Positions 8,610-17,048 are shown, counted from the first letter of the stretch. The stretch is 29,338 nt of DNA from H111-94 sp034436045 (GCA_034436045.1 DAOTVZ010000243.1:1-29338), one strand, 5' to 3'. The notes: generated from the letters alone by a model not told the origin. Numbers and translations are program-made.

Positions 8610-8705
8610 GAATAGTTCTCCTTCATTGAGCAAAGCCCTATGCTGCTGCTTGCTGACCGGGGTAACGCACTAAACGCCTATCACTTCTTTAGAAGTATGC
8701 TTGAA

Positions 8706-8742
8706 CAATAAAAATAGGGACGCCAGCCAATGCTAGCGCCCC
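8706..8742 (-). terminator. Intrinsic terminator of the TPP riboswitch
   Basis: In the minus-strand transcript an 11-base stem (8742-8732 with 8727-8717, two G-U pairs, four-base loop) is followed by a U-rich run, TATTTTTATTGTT. It lies between the riboswitch aptamer and tenA. This is the layout expected for riboswitch-controlled transcription attenuation: ligand-bound aptamer permits the terminator. Confidence 0.88.
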
Positions 8743-8747
8743 TGAGC

Positions 8748-8779
8748 GGACATCTTCAACGTGGTGTTGCTTGCTGTCC
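8748..8779 (-). promoter_or_regulatory. Candidate linker hairpin between aptamer and terminator
   Basis: In the transcript GGACA (8779-8775) can pair with TGTCC (8752-8748), enclosing a smaller CAAC/GTTG stem. This places a hairpin exactly between the last conserved aptamer bases and the terminator. It could act in the switch between antiterminated and terminated states, which is inference. Confidence 0.35.
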
Positions 8780-8872
8780 TTCCCTGCGCTGGCATTATCC
8801 AGATCAGGTTCTATCGGTCGGTGGCGAACAGGTAGGCCACCCTCTCAGCCTGGCTTGCCCAAGCTCCCGCTA
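8776..8872 (-). ncRNA. TPP (THI-box) riboswitch
   Basis: Read on the minus strand, the element contains the invariant CTGAGA (8848-8843), then after a variable P3a-type arm the THI-box core from CCTGATC (8808-8802) through GGATAATGCCAGCGCAGGGAA to 8780. These are the pyrimidine- and pyrophosphate-sensing halves of the TPP aptamer. It precedes a terminator and tenA, so thiamin diphosphate should switch the seven-gene operon off. Outer boundaries of the P1 stem are approximate. Confidence 0.96.
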
Positions 8873-8913
8873 TTCTGCAAAAAAATTTGTTAATTACACG
8901 ATCTTCTGTGAAG

Positions 8914-8943
8914 GTTATAGCATACAGCGCTTAGCTGTGTCAA
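8914..8943 (-). promoter_or_regulatory. Promoter of the thi operon
   Basis: The minus strand shows a perfect TTGACA -35 (8943-8938), an 18-base spacer and a TATAAC -10 (8919-8914). Transcription would start near 8907, about 35 bases before the riboswitch. The -35 box contains the TGA stop of rhaB, so the promoter begins inside the upstream gene. Confidence 0.8.
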
Positions 8944-10403
8944 GGAAACAAAAGAGCGAATTTTTCTTGCCAGGCGGCAAAGTGTGTACGATCTGGCTCA
9001 TAGACCTGTGTGGGAACACATTGGGCGACAGCGCGCACCTCCGCCAGTGTGTGTAGTTCACCCAGTCCTACCAGTTGCATCAGTGCGTTACCCAGGGCTG
9101 TGGCCTCGAATGGCCCGGCGATGACCGGCACACCAAGCGCATCGGCCAGCCATTGATTCAGGCGAGCATTACGCGCACCACCTCCTACTACATACACACC
9201 GGTAACAGGTCTGGCAGTAAAGCGGCTAATTCTGTTTAATACCTGGCAATAGCGCAATACCAGGCTCTCCATGATACAGCGCGCGAAGGTTGCCGGTGTC
9301 TGCAAAGTTGGCTGATGATGCTCGCTTAAATACGTATTGATGGTCGTCGGCATATCGGGCGGGGCTAGAAAACATGGGGCATCCGGGTCAATCAGCGCCG
9401 TGAAGGCCGGAACGCTATCTACATCGGCCAGCAGCGTTTCATAGTCCATCGGGTGCCCGGCTTTTGCCCAACTGCGCATACATTCCTGTAAGAGCCAGAG
9501 GCCCATCACGTTTTTCAGAAAGCGCGTTGTCCCGAAAACGCCCCCCTCGTTGGTGTAGTTGTCATTCAGTGCCTCAGCCGTTATCACGGGGCGGGATAGT
9601 TCAACTCCGACCAGCGACCACGTGCCAGAACTGATATAGCCCCATCCGTCGGGCGACGCCACCGGAATGGCCGCGATGGCCGAACCAGTATCATGCGTCG
9701 CGGGAGCGATCACCTGTACATCACCCAGTTCATCACGCCACTCCGGCAGCACGCGCCCCAGCGGCGTTCCCGGCTCGACGACCGGCGGCAGCATCTCCGT
9801 TGGCAAGTCTAACATCTGTAATAGTTCCGTTGCCCACGCGCCCGCGACGGGATTCCAGCATTGTGTCGTGCTGGCATTGGTGCGTTCGCATACCAGTTCT
9901 CCGCATAACCAGCTATGCAACAAATCGGGTATCATCAGCAAGCGATGCGCCTGCGCTAATTGGCCAGGGTGCATCCGCTCATGCGCGTACAGTTGAAACA
10001 GCGTGTTGATCGACAAAAACTGGATGCCGGTGCGTTCATAAATCTGTTCACGTGGCACACGAGTGCAAACCTGCTCCATTACTCCCTCAGTGCGCTGATC
10101 GCGGTACTGATAGGGCTGACCGAGAAGCAGGCCATGCACATCGACCAATCCATAATCAATGCCCCAGGTATCGATGCCGACACTCTCCAACGTCCCGGCA
10201 AGCTGACGGGCCTTACGCAGACCCGTTAGCGTCTCATCCCATAGCGCTAGCATGTCCCAGAAGCGATGACCGCGCACGCGAATAGCGCGATTGGGAAAAC
10301 GATGCACCTCTTGCAGTTCCAGGCGTTGCCCATCGAAACGGGCCAACATCACGCGCCCGCTCTCAGCGCCGAGATCAACCGACGCCATTGTTCGTTGCGC
10401 CAC
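8940..10403 (-). CDS. rhaB: Rhamnulokinase
   Basis: RhaB phosphorylates L-rhamnulose to L-rhamnulose 1-phosphate. The 487 residues match the family length. The FGGY/actin-like ATPase fold shows DLGAESGR at 10-17, DTWGIDYGLVD at 78-88, THDTGSA with probable catalytic base Asp238, YISSGTWSLVG at 256-266, TNEGG at 284-288 and a VVGGGARN adenosine-binding motif. The start is GTG 10403, chosen because GGAAGGAG is eight bases upstream. An internal ATG at 10388 lacks this spacing. It follows the aldolase/dehydrogenase fusion by 21 bases and is last in the rhamnose operon. Confidence 0.95.
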   Translation of the reverse strand: MAQRTMASVDLGAESGRVMLARFDGQRLELQEVHRFPNRAIRVRGHRFWDMLALWDETLTGLRKARQLAGTLESVGIDTWGIDYGLVDVHGLLLGQPYQYRDQRTEGVMEQVCTRVPREQIYERTGIQFLSINTLFQLYAHERMHPGQLAQAHRLLMIPDLLHSWLCGELVCERTNASTTQCWNPVAGAWATELLQMLDLPTEMLPPVVEPGTPLGRVLPEWRDELGDVQVIAPATHDTGSAIAAIPVASPDGWGYISSGTWSLVGVELSRPVITAEALNDNYTNEGGVFGTTRFLKNVMGLWLLQECMRSWAKAGHPMDYETLLADVDSVPAFTALIDPDAPCFLAPPDMPTTINTYLSEHHQPTLQTPATFARCIMESLVLRYCQVLNRISRFTARPVTGVYVVGGGARNARLNQWLADALGVPVIAGPFEATALGNALMQLVGLGELHTLAEVRAVAQCVPTQVYEPDRTHFAAWQEKFALLFP

Positions 10404-10424
10404 AAAGAGTTCTCCTTCCCACGC

Positions 10425-12515
10425 TTAACGCGGATAGGCAGCCGCGACGCCACCATCGACGTTGAGAATATTGCCGGTACTTTTGGTGGAGCGCGTCGGT
10501 GAGGCGAAGAAAGCCACCGCTTCGGCAATATCTTCCGGCAGGATATTGACCCCCAGTGTCGTGCGCTTGCGATACACCTCTTCCAGTTGATCGGCGGATA
10601 CGCCATAGGTCGCGGCTCGCTCCTGACGCCAGGAACTGCTCCAGATTCGTGAACCAGCCAGCACAGCATCAGGATTAACCGTGTTGACGCGAATGCCGAA
10701 TTGACCACCCTCTTCAGCCAGGCAGCGCGCTAAATGCGCCTCAGCCGCCTTCGCCGTCGAGTACGCAGCAGCATTTTTGCCCGCTACCAGCGCGTTCTTG
10801 CTGGCGATGAAGACAAGATTGCCGCCACGTCCCTGCTGCTGAAACAGGCGGAATGCCTCGCGCGCAACCAGGAAATAACCGGTTGCCAGAACCTGCCAGT
10901 TCTTATTCCACTCGGCCAGACTCGTCTCGGTAATCGGTGCGCTTGAGGCCAGACCGGCATTGTTCACGATAATGTCGATGCCGCCAAAGGCCAGCGCAGC
11001 GCGCGCAAAGGCAGCCCGTACACTATCCTCGTTAGTGACATCCATTCGCACTGCGACCGCGCGTCCCGCGCCAAACTGTTGATTGAGCGCGTTTGCCACC
11101 TGCTCCGCCCCTTCAAGATCAATGTCGGTGACGAGCAGATGAGCACCCTCCTGTGCCAGCCGCCGACAGCTTGCTGAGCCAATACCTCCCGCTGCGCCCG
11201 TGATCAATGCCACATAGCGTGCAAAGTCGCGCTCCGGCGGAGCCAGTTTGAGCTTATATTGTTCAAGTGGCCAGTACTCAACAGCGTAGCTCTCGGCCTC
11301 GCTCAACGAGATGAAGCCACCACAGGCCTCTGCGCCACGCATAACGGCAATGGCCCGGTGATACAACTGCGCTGAGACATCGGCCATCATAGCATCTTTG
11401 CCTGTCGTGAACATGCCCACACCTGGAATCAAGATCACGCGCGGATGCGGATCGCTGGCAGCGTCGTCGGCACGATATACAGGCATAGCGGCATCGGGGT
11501 CCAGGTTTTGCTGCTCATTGCTCGCCAGATATTGTTGATAGCGCGCTTTATACGCCTCAACGCCCGTCCGCAACGCCTCTGCTAAAGCAGCTTCGCCCTG
11601 CTCCGGCATCCAGTCTACCAGCAAAGGCCAGGGCTTGGTATGCACCAGATGATCGGGACAGGCCGCACCAATGGTAGTAAGACGCGGCGCATCCTGACTC
11701 CCGGCAAAGGTCAGTATATCCTCGGTATCCTCAAAGTGCAGTATCTGGCGCTTCTCCGCTGAAACCAGGCCACGTAGCATGGGAGCGACCTGCGCTGCCA
11801 CGCGCTGACGCTCTTCAGCTGGTAACGTCTGAACCCGTTGTCCGCCAAAAACCGTGCGCTCCTGGCGAGCTATGCGCGCCTCTACAAATTCTCGTGCCTT
11901 CGTGATAATGGCAATAGTCGAGGCATAACACGCTTCGTCCGTTTCGCCCCAGGTAATCAGACCATGCTTCGCCAGGATGACCAGCTTCGCCTGTGGTCTG
12001 GCGCGTACTGCCAGGGCAACCTCACGCGCCAGACCAAAACCGGGACGGCGATAGGGTATCCAGATGAGATCGCCGCCGAAGCAATCACGCGCCAGTTGCT
12101 CGCCATCGGCGGCACAGGCGAAATAGTTCGTAGCATCGGCATGGGTATGATCGACATGTGCAAAGGGGAGAAAAGCATGCAGCAGCGTCTCTATCGAGGG
12201 GCGCGGGCGTCCCGGCTCATAGAAGCAATGGGCCAGGTAATCCACCATCTCGCTATCACTCATGCGTTCGCGTTCGAGCAGGGGAAGGATATCGTCCATA
12301 TACAACCCCGTAAACGAAGCTTCGGTCACGCTCGCCAGATCTGAGCCGGAGCCTTTGACCCACAGCACGCGCACCGAACGCCCGCGAAAATCGATCTCAT
12401 CCGCCTTCGCCGAGGTGTTGCCGCCCCCCCAATTGCAGATAGAACGATCCGCTCCCAGCCGGCGTGAACGCGCGACCAGTTGCGTCAATGTTGTTGATTG
12501 TGCTTCTTGCGTCAT
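10425..12515 (-). CDS. rhaEW: Bifunctional rhamnulose-1-phosphate aldolase / lactaldehyde dehydrogenase (RhaEW-type)
   Basis: This 696-residue fusion probably splits L-rhamnulose 1-phosphate to dihydroxyacetone phosphate and L-lactaldehyde, then oxidises the lactaldehyde. The N-terminal class II aldolase domain (about 1-390) has GGGNTSAK at 30-37, the metal-site region HVDHTHAD at 120-127 and AKHGLITWG at 182-190. The C-terminal short-chain dehydrogenase (about 432-696) has TGAAGGIG at 439-446, NNAG at 518-521, a serine near 572 and the YSTAK pair Tyr585/Lys589. The same architecture is known for B. subtilis YuxG and relatives in rhamnose regulons. ATG 12515 has AAAGGA nine bases upstream and follows rhaI by 18 bases. 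Confidence 0.93.
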   Translation of the reverse strand: MTQEAQSTTLTQLVARSRRLGADRSICNWGGGNTSAKADEIDFRGRSVRVLWVKGSGSDLASVTEASFTGLYMDDILPLLERERMSDSEMVDYLAHCFYEPGRPRPSIETLLHAFLPFAHVDHTHADATNYFACAADGEQLARDCFGGDLIWIPYRRPGFGLAREVALAVRARPQAKLVILAKHGLITWGETDEACYASTIAIITKAREFVEARIARQERTVFGGQRVQTLPAEERQRVAAQVAPMLRGLVSAEKRQILHFEDTEDILTFAGSQDAPRLTTIGAACPDHLVHTKPWPLLVDWMPEQGEAALAEALRTGVEAYKARYQQYLASNEQQNLDPDAAMPVYRADDAASDPHPRVILIPGVGMFTTGKDAMMADVSAQLYHRAIAVMRGAEACGGFISLSEAESYAVEYWPLEQYKLKLAPPERDFARYVALITGAAGGIGSASCRRLAQEGAHLLVTDIDLEGAEQVANALNQQFGAGRAVAVRMDVTNEDSVRAAFARAALAFGGIDIIVNNAGLASSAPITETSLAEWNKNWQVLATGYFLVAREAFRLFQQQGRGGNLVFIASKNALVAGKNAAAYSTAKAAEAHLARCLAEEGGQFGIRVNTVNPDAVLAGSRIWSSSWRQERAATYGVSADQLEEVYRKRTTLGVNILPEDIAEAVAFFASPTRSTKSTGNILNVDGGVAAAYPR

Positions 12516-12533
12516 CGTAACATATCCTTTGCA

Positions 12534-13715
12534 TTATGCGCCCGGATAGCCACTGCCTACCGTCGTAGCGGTGCGTTCGCGGGCCACACGCTCACTATAG
12601 CCACTGACACGGAAGGCCGCAATGGGATCAGCAGCAAGTCCCTGGCGCTGACGTGCCTCGGCCAGTAGGGGACGCACATCGGTTTCAAAGGCCGACTGTA
12701 ACACGCGATAGGCCCCCAGCACATCGCCTGCCTCCTGTGCCGCCCGTAGCGCAGCGCGATCTATCAGCAGCGCCTTCGCGTAAGCTGTTTGAATATTCAG
12801 CACGCTTTGAATCATGGCCTCGATTTTCGGCTCAATATTATGCGATTGATCGATCATGTAGGCCACGCGCCCGACATTGGCAAGACCATCGGCCTCCGCA
12901 CCCACCAGTTCATTGAAGATGCAAAAGAGTTCAAAGGGATGTTGCGAGCCAACAATCAGGTCGTCATCAGCATAGCGCCGGTCGTTGAAGTGAAAACCGC
13001 CCAACCGGTTCTCATCGAGCAGTTGCGCCACAATCTGCGCAATATTTGTTCCTTGCGGATGATGCCCCGTATCCACCAGTACCTCTGCTTGCGGCCCCAG
13101 CTTTTGCGCCATAAGCAACGAGGTTCCCCAGTCGGGCAGGTCGGTGGCATAAAAAGCCGGTTCAAAGAATTTGTATTCAATCAGCAGACGCATCCCGCCG
13201 GGCAAAGCAGCATAGATCGCACGCAACGAGGCCAGCAACCGCTGACGGCGACGGCGCAGGTCATCCTGACCGGCATAGTTGATGCCATCGGCAAGCCAGA
13301 GACTGATGATCTCGGACCCGGTGGCACGTGCGATATCGATGCACTCCAGCACATGCTCAACAGCCCGCTGCCGGATACGCTCATCAAAATGGCACAAACT
13401 GCCGAAACGATAGTCATCCTCCTGAAAGAGATTAGGATTGACCGCACCAATGCGCAGGCCCAGTTGCTCTGCATACTCCTTCACTGCTTGCCAGTCGCTC
13501 TCCTTGTCCCAGGGGATATGAATGGCAACGCTGGGACAGATGCCTGTGACCTTATGAACCTGCGCCGCATCCTCCAGTTTCTCGCGCAAGGTGCGGGCCG
13601 CACCGGGCCAGTGAAAGACCTTGAAGCGCGTCCCCGAATCGCCATAGCCCCATGAAGGCGTCTCAACCGTGAAACGCTGAATCTTCTCTACGATGGCCTC
13701 ATGGTTACTTTCCAT
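12534..13715 (-). CDS. rhaI: L-rhamnose isomerase, RhaI (Pseudomonas stutzeri) type
   Basis: RhaI interconverts L-rhamnose and L-rhamnulose. The 393-residue TIM-barrel protein belongs to the RhaI family rather than the E. coli RhaA family. Probable metal ligands are Glu180 (LIEYKFFEP), Asp215 (VDTGHHPQGTN), His242 (FHFNDRRY) and Asp289 (DQSHNIEPK). ATG 13715 has AAGG six bases upstream. A frame starting at TTG 13733 would place that site inside the gene. It lies 33 bases downstream of the AraA-like isomerase gene and directly before the aldolase fusion. Confidence 0.94.
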   Translation of the reverse strand: MESNHEAIVEKIQRFTVETPSWGYGDSGTRFKVFHWPGAARTLREKLEDAAQVHKVTGICPSVAIHIPWDKESDWQAVKEYAEQLGLRIGAVNPNLFQEDDYRFGSLCHFDERIRQRAVEHVLECIDIARATGSEIISLWLADGINYAGQDDLRRRRQRLLASLRAIYAALPGGMRLLIEYKFFEPAFYATDLPDWGTSLLMAQKLGPQAEVLVDTGHHPQGTNIAQIVAQLLDENRLGGFHFNDRRYADDDLIVGSQHPFELFCIFNELVGAEADGLANVGRVAYMIDQSHNIEPKIEAMIQSVLNIQTAYAKALLIDRAALRAAQEAGDVLGAYRVLQSAFETDVRPLLAEARQRQGLAADPIAAFRVSGYSERVARERTATTVGSGYPGA

Positions 13716-13748
13716 AACTCGCCTTCTTTCCAAAAAATAGACCTCAAC

Positions 13749-15191
13749 TTACATACTCACACACACAGTTTTTACACCTAACAGATAGCCGACCTTCTCC
13801 AACAAGCTACCAATCGCGCCGACGCCGAGCGCCATGTGATGCGTCGGTCCCTGCTCGCTCCAGCGCGTGACAAATGTGGCAGGGTCGAGCGCGAAACGCA
13901 CACGGCTGTTGGTATTGCCAATCTGGAAGGTCGGCCCCGCGATACTTTCACCCTGACCAATCAGGAATTTGAGCTTGCCATCGGCCTGCTGCGTCAGACC
14001 CAGCACGGAGACAGGTCCAAGTTTCACTTTACACTCAACCGAAACGCCAAAGCCACTTTTACCATGATAGAGTTTAAGCTTGCGCAGAATTGGGCATTGA
14101 TCGGAGATAGCCACGTGCGCCGGGCCATCATGACCGAGCAGCACAAACTGCTCTTCCAGGTCCATCGCATAAATCTCGGTATAGCTGCCACCCGCCCCTA
14201 AACAATCCATCAACAGCATCGCTACCGCATTTTTAAGATCACCCTCGCCGCTACAAGGTACCCCTTGCGCCGTCAACAGCGAATTGCCAACGATCATGCC
14301 CGCCGTGACACGCTCATTTTCGTTGCCACCCTCGCCACGATAGTAGTACGTCAGCGCGTGCAGGTCAAAATCATGCACCAGTTGCTCCAAACCGACCGCA
14401 ACCCGCGCGCTCCAGGCCAGGTCTTCGGGTTCAAGGGGAGCCGCGATGGGGTCATTCGACGCCGAAGCGATGGCAAAGGTATGTTCAATTTCCTCGATCT
14501 TGGCCCGCACTGCTGCTTCCGATGCACTATGTACACGAACTACGAGATCATCCATCTCTAACACTTCGATATGGCAAGCAAGCTGGCCCTGTATCGCCGT
14601 GAAATCGGAATAGAGATCAAGCATCCCAGGATAGGTATGGCCAAGAAAACCGATACGTGCCGTGCGTAGACCGCGTGCCGCTTTGGCCGCCTGACACCAC
14701 TCAGCGATCTCCTGCCACGCTTTGCTATCCTCGAACAGAGCGCCGGAGATTACGCGGAAAGGCAAACGCGCGCGCGTCAATGCACCAGCAATCTCCGGTA
14801 CACAGCAGGCCGAGCAGTTTGCCAGCCACTCTGCCGTTGTGATCGTCTCATAGTCCAGTGCGCGCGAGGGCTGGAGATTCAACACCAGCGCGGGAACTTT
14901 TGTCTGCTGCAACACCGGAAGCACCAGCGAGGAGGTCGCATACGTGGCCGTGTAGACAAACACCAGGTCAACCTGCTGACGCGCAAGGCGCGTACCAACG
15001 GCGCGGGCTTTCTCGACGGTATCAACCAGGCCCCCATTGATGACCTCTCCCCAGTGCGCAAGCTGCGCTGCCACGTGCGCGCTATAACCTTCCAGCCGCT
15101 CACGTAATCCTGCAAACTGTGGCCAGTACGCCTCCAGACCAATGGCAAAAAGTCCAATGACCGGGCGAGTCGTGCGCTTAGGTTCGTGCAT
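13749..15191 (-). CDS. L-arabinose/L-fucose isomerase-like protein of uncertain substrate
   Basis: This 480-residue protein resembles AraA/FucI-type ketol isomerases. It has an N-terminal IGLFAIGLEAYWPQF segment, GFLGHTYPGMLDLYSDF at 181-197 and GEGDLKNAVAM at 315-325 (Glu316). TEIYAMDLEEQFVLLGHDGP spans about 338-356 (Glu346 and His354), and THHMALGVG at 450-458 follows (His451). These fit the Glu-Glu-His-His metal-site pattern of AraA. A dedicated rhamnose isomerase follows immediately, so this enzyme is not needed for rhamnose itself. It may act on another deoxy or pentose sugar. ATG 15191 has AAGGAG nine bases upstream. The family call is firm; the substrate is unknown. Confidence 0.82.
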   Translation of the reverse strand: MHEPKRTTRPVIGLFAIGLEAYWPQFAGLRERLEGYSAHVAAQLAHWGEVINGGLVDTVEKARAVGTRLARQQVDLVFVYTATYATSSLVLPVLQQTKVPALVLNLQPSRALDYETITTAEWLANCSACCVPEIAGALTRARLPFRVISGALFEDSKAWQEIAEWCQAAKAARGLRTARIGFLGHTYPGMLDLYSDFTAIQGQLACHIEVLEMDDLVVRVHSASEAAVRAKIEEIEHTFAIASASNDPIAAPLEPEDLAWSARVAVGLEQLVHDFDLHALTYYYRGEGGNENERVTAGMIVGNSLLTAQGVPCSGEGDLKNAVAMLLMDCLGAGGSYTEIYAMDLEEQFVLLGHDGPAHVAISDQCPILRKLKLYHGKSGFGVSVECKVKLGPVSVLGLTQQADGKLKFLIGQGESIAGPTFQIGNTNSRVRFALDPATFVTRWSEQGPTHHMALGVGAIGSLLEKVGYLLGVKTVCVSM

Positions 15192-15218
15192 ACTTGCACT
15201 CCTTGATATAGTATAGCA

Positions 15219-15533
15219 TTAATCAAGATGAAATATCTCTTCAAGCACAAAGGGAAATTTGGTGGCCGGATCGATATCTGAGGTCATGTACGCACTCATC
15301 ATCTGCTGCCAGCGCGTGTTGGCTTCGCTGGCGTTCATGGTGGCGAGAAATTGCGCAAAATCATCGACCTCCATGTAGGCAAACAGGTCATGTCCACGAG
15401 CATAGATCGAATAGTTGTGGCAACCAGCCTTTCTCAAATCGGTCAGCATGTCGGGCCAGACATGGCGATGCAGCTCACGATACTGCTCTTCCTGCCCGTC
15501 TTTTATCCTCATAGTAAACGCGATACGCTGCAT
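15219..15533 (-). CDS. rhaM: L-rhamnose mutarotase
   Basis: RhaM interconverts the alpha and beta anomers of L-rhamnose for the isomerase. The 104 residues match the YiiL/RhaM family length, a dimeric ferredoxin-like fold. Family residues include Tyr18 and His22 in QYRELHRHVWPDM, the NYSIY strand, FAYMEVDDF and the C-terminal aromatic/acidic strand ending LEEIFHLD. ATG 15533 has a very strong AAGGAGGGAGG site. It lies 27 bases before the AraA-like isomerase gene. A perfect 16-base hairpin separates it from the MFS gene upstream. Confidence 0.95.
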   Translation of the reverse strand: MQRIAFTMRIKDGQEEQYRELHRHVWPDMLTDLRKAGCHNYSIYARGHDLFAYMEVDDFAQFLATMNASEANTRWQQMMSAYMTSDIDPATKFPFVLEEIFHLD

Positions 15534-15561
15534 ATACCCTCCCTCCTTGTGTATAACTCAC

Positions 15562-15598
15562 AGGGGGCAGAGCGACCGCCTGGGTCGCTCTGCCCCCT
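15562..15598. repeat. Perfect 16-base inverted repeat between MFS gene and rhaM
   Basis: Arms at 15562-15577 and 15583-15598 are exactly complementary around a five-base loop, very GC-rich (arm core GGGCAGAGCGACC). No T-run follows on either strand, so it is not a standard intrinsic terminator. It may stabilise or process the mRNA, or it may be one copy of a dispersed palindromic repeat. Confidence 0.85.
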
Positions 15599-15609
15599 AA
15601 TCAATTAGA

Positions 15610-16971
15610 TCACATAGCCGTCTCTCCGCTCACTGCTGGTGCAGATTGCTGAATCTGCTCCAGCGATTGCCCTTGCGTGCGCGGGCCGAAGAGGCCACCA
15701 ATGATGAAGTTGTAGGTGAACATACAACCAAGAACGATAGCTACCACGCTGAAGCCCGCATTATGGGTGAATGTGGGCAGATAGAGACTCCACAGGCCAA
15801 GCACGAGACGCATGAACGACCAGAGTACGCCCTGTGCCGTGTTGCGCATCATCGTAGGGAAGAGTTCTACCGACCAGACGCGCTGGAGCGGCCACAGCCC
15901 GATGCCCTGGCCCAGACCAAAGAGCAGCACGTTGGCTATAGCAACGACTGGATTAGTGATAGGGAAGAAAACCAGCAGGAAAAAACTCACCGCGCAGAAG
16001 GCCGCACTGATCGCATACAATATTCTTCGATCAATGCGGTCATTGAGCGGCATGAAGACGAAGAGAACGGTCACGATAGCCGAGACGAACCAGAGAATCT
16101 GCAAACCGTCAGCAGCAGCAGCACTTTCTGCGCCCATCGTCTTGAAGATGTAGGGCAAGAAGAAGCCATAAGTGCCTGCCGGAATGCCCCAGAAGACGTA
16201 AATGGGCACAATGAAAAGGAACCTCTTCAAGTTCTGGCGCGTGAAGAGTTCTTTCAGATCGCTTTTCTGCTGCGCCACCGGTGCCACAGGGGCCGCTTCG
16301 CCGATGGATTGCAGAGCCTCACCTGCTTCATTCGCCTTACCGGTGAGATACAACCAGCGCGGCGACTCGGTGAGGCGGCGGCGCAAGATGTAGGTCACGA
16401 GGGCCACAATCAACAAGCTGACGAAAACGAGGCGCGTGCCGAGAAGGCCGAGCGGAGCAAAAGCCAGCGAAAGGAGTAGAATGACAATCGGGCCAATATA
16501 CCAGAAGATGTTGGTCAGGCCCATCAAGCGTCCCCGGTTCTTGCGTGGGGCAAACTCGGCGATCAGTGACCAGGACGTAGGTACATCAGCACCTACGGCA
16601 AAACCCATAATCATATAGCCAATGATAACCATTGGCGCATTGAAGGCAAAAATGATCGGCAAGGTGCCAATGGCATAGAGCAAGAGGTCGAGGCCATAAA
16701 TGAACTTGCGTCCATAAATATCACCCAGACGCCCACCGACTAATGCACCAATGGCGGTCGAGATGCCGTTGGAACTGAACGCGCCAATCAGGCCGATCAG
16801 GCCGAGGCTGAGATGGTAGTAGCTGGCCCACACGGCCAGTGAAGATGCGCCAGCGACAATGGAACCGGCGTCAAGGTAGTCGCCCATCGCGGCGAGAAGC
16901 GTCCATTCCCAGTGAACGCGCTTGAGCGGGGCATCATCGAGGGATTTGAGTATGCCTTGTGAGGATTCCAT
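15610..16971 (-). CDS. MFS sugar transporter, candidate L-rhamnose permease
   Basis: This 453-residue integral membrane protein has about twelve hydrophobic segments and a central cytoplasmic loop near residues 205-245. The major-facilitator loop motif GGRLGDIYGRKF follows the second segment. RRRLTESPRWL after the sixth segment resembles the sugar-porter PESPRWL motif. GRLMG after EFAPRKNR matches the repeated loop of this family. Placement upstream of rhaM in the rhamnose block suggests it imports L-rhamnose or a related sugar, possibly like the RhaY-type permeases. ATG 16971 has AAGGAAGGA upstream. It is a proton- or sodium-coupled carrier rather than an ABC system; the substrate is inferred from context only. 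Confidence 0.85.
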   Translation of the reverse strand: MESSQGILKSLDDAPLKRVHWEWTLLAAMGDYLDAGSIVAGASSLAVWASYYHLSLGLIGLIGAFSSNGISTAIGALVGGRLGDIYGRKFIYGLDLLLYAIGTLPIIFAFNAPMVIIGYMIMGFAVGADVPTSWSLIAEFAPRKNRGRLMGLTNIFWYIGPIVILLLSLAFAPLGLLGTRLVFVSLLIVALVTYILRRRLTESPRWLYLTGKANEAGEALQSIGEAAPVAPVAQQKSDLKELFTRQNLKRFLFIVPIYVFWGIPAGTYGFFLPYIFKTMGAESAAAADGLQILWFVSAIVTVLFVFMPLNDRIDRRILYAISAAFCAVSFFLLVFFPITNPVVAIANVLLFGLGQGIGLWPLQRVWSVELFPTMMRNTAQGVLWSFMRLVLGLWSLYLPTFTHNAGFSVVAIVLGCMFTYNFIIGGLFGPRTQGQSLEQIQQSAPAVSGETAM

Positions 16972-17035
16972 GCGTTCGATCCTTCCTTTGTCACTTCATG
17001 GACAATATATCTGTATTGCATACGGATGAACGATC

Positions 17036-17048
17036 ATACGCTACGTAT
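17036..17048. promoter_or_regulatory. Small inverted repeat upstream of the MFS gene
   Basis: ATACG-CTA-CGTAT forms a perfect 13-base inverted repeat 65 bases upstream of the MFS start. A second CATACG copy at 17019-17024 lies 16 bases from the copy at 17035-17040. The 165-base gap after the regulator gene could hold a separate promoter: TTTATA and TATACG are a weak pair with 17-base spacing. The function is speculative. Confidence 0.3.

Noticed and set aside
12789..13655. Long open frame of 288 codons on the plus strand
   Set aside because: It lies wholly antisense to rhaI, which has full-family motifs; the opposite-strand frame has no recognisable domain and reflects codon bias.
15646..16479. 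277-codon plus-strand frame rich in Glu, Arg and His
   Set aside because: It is antisense to the MFS transporter, whose hydrophobic codons read as charged residues on the other strand.
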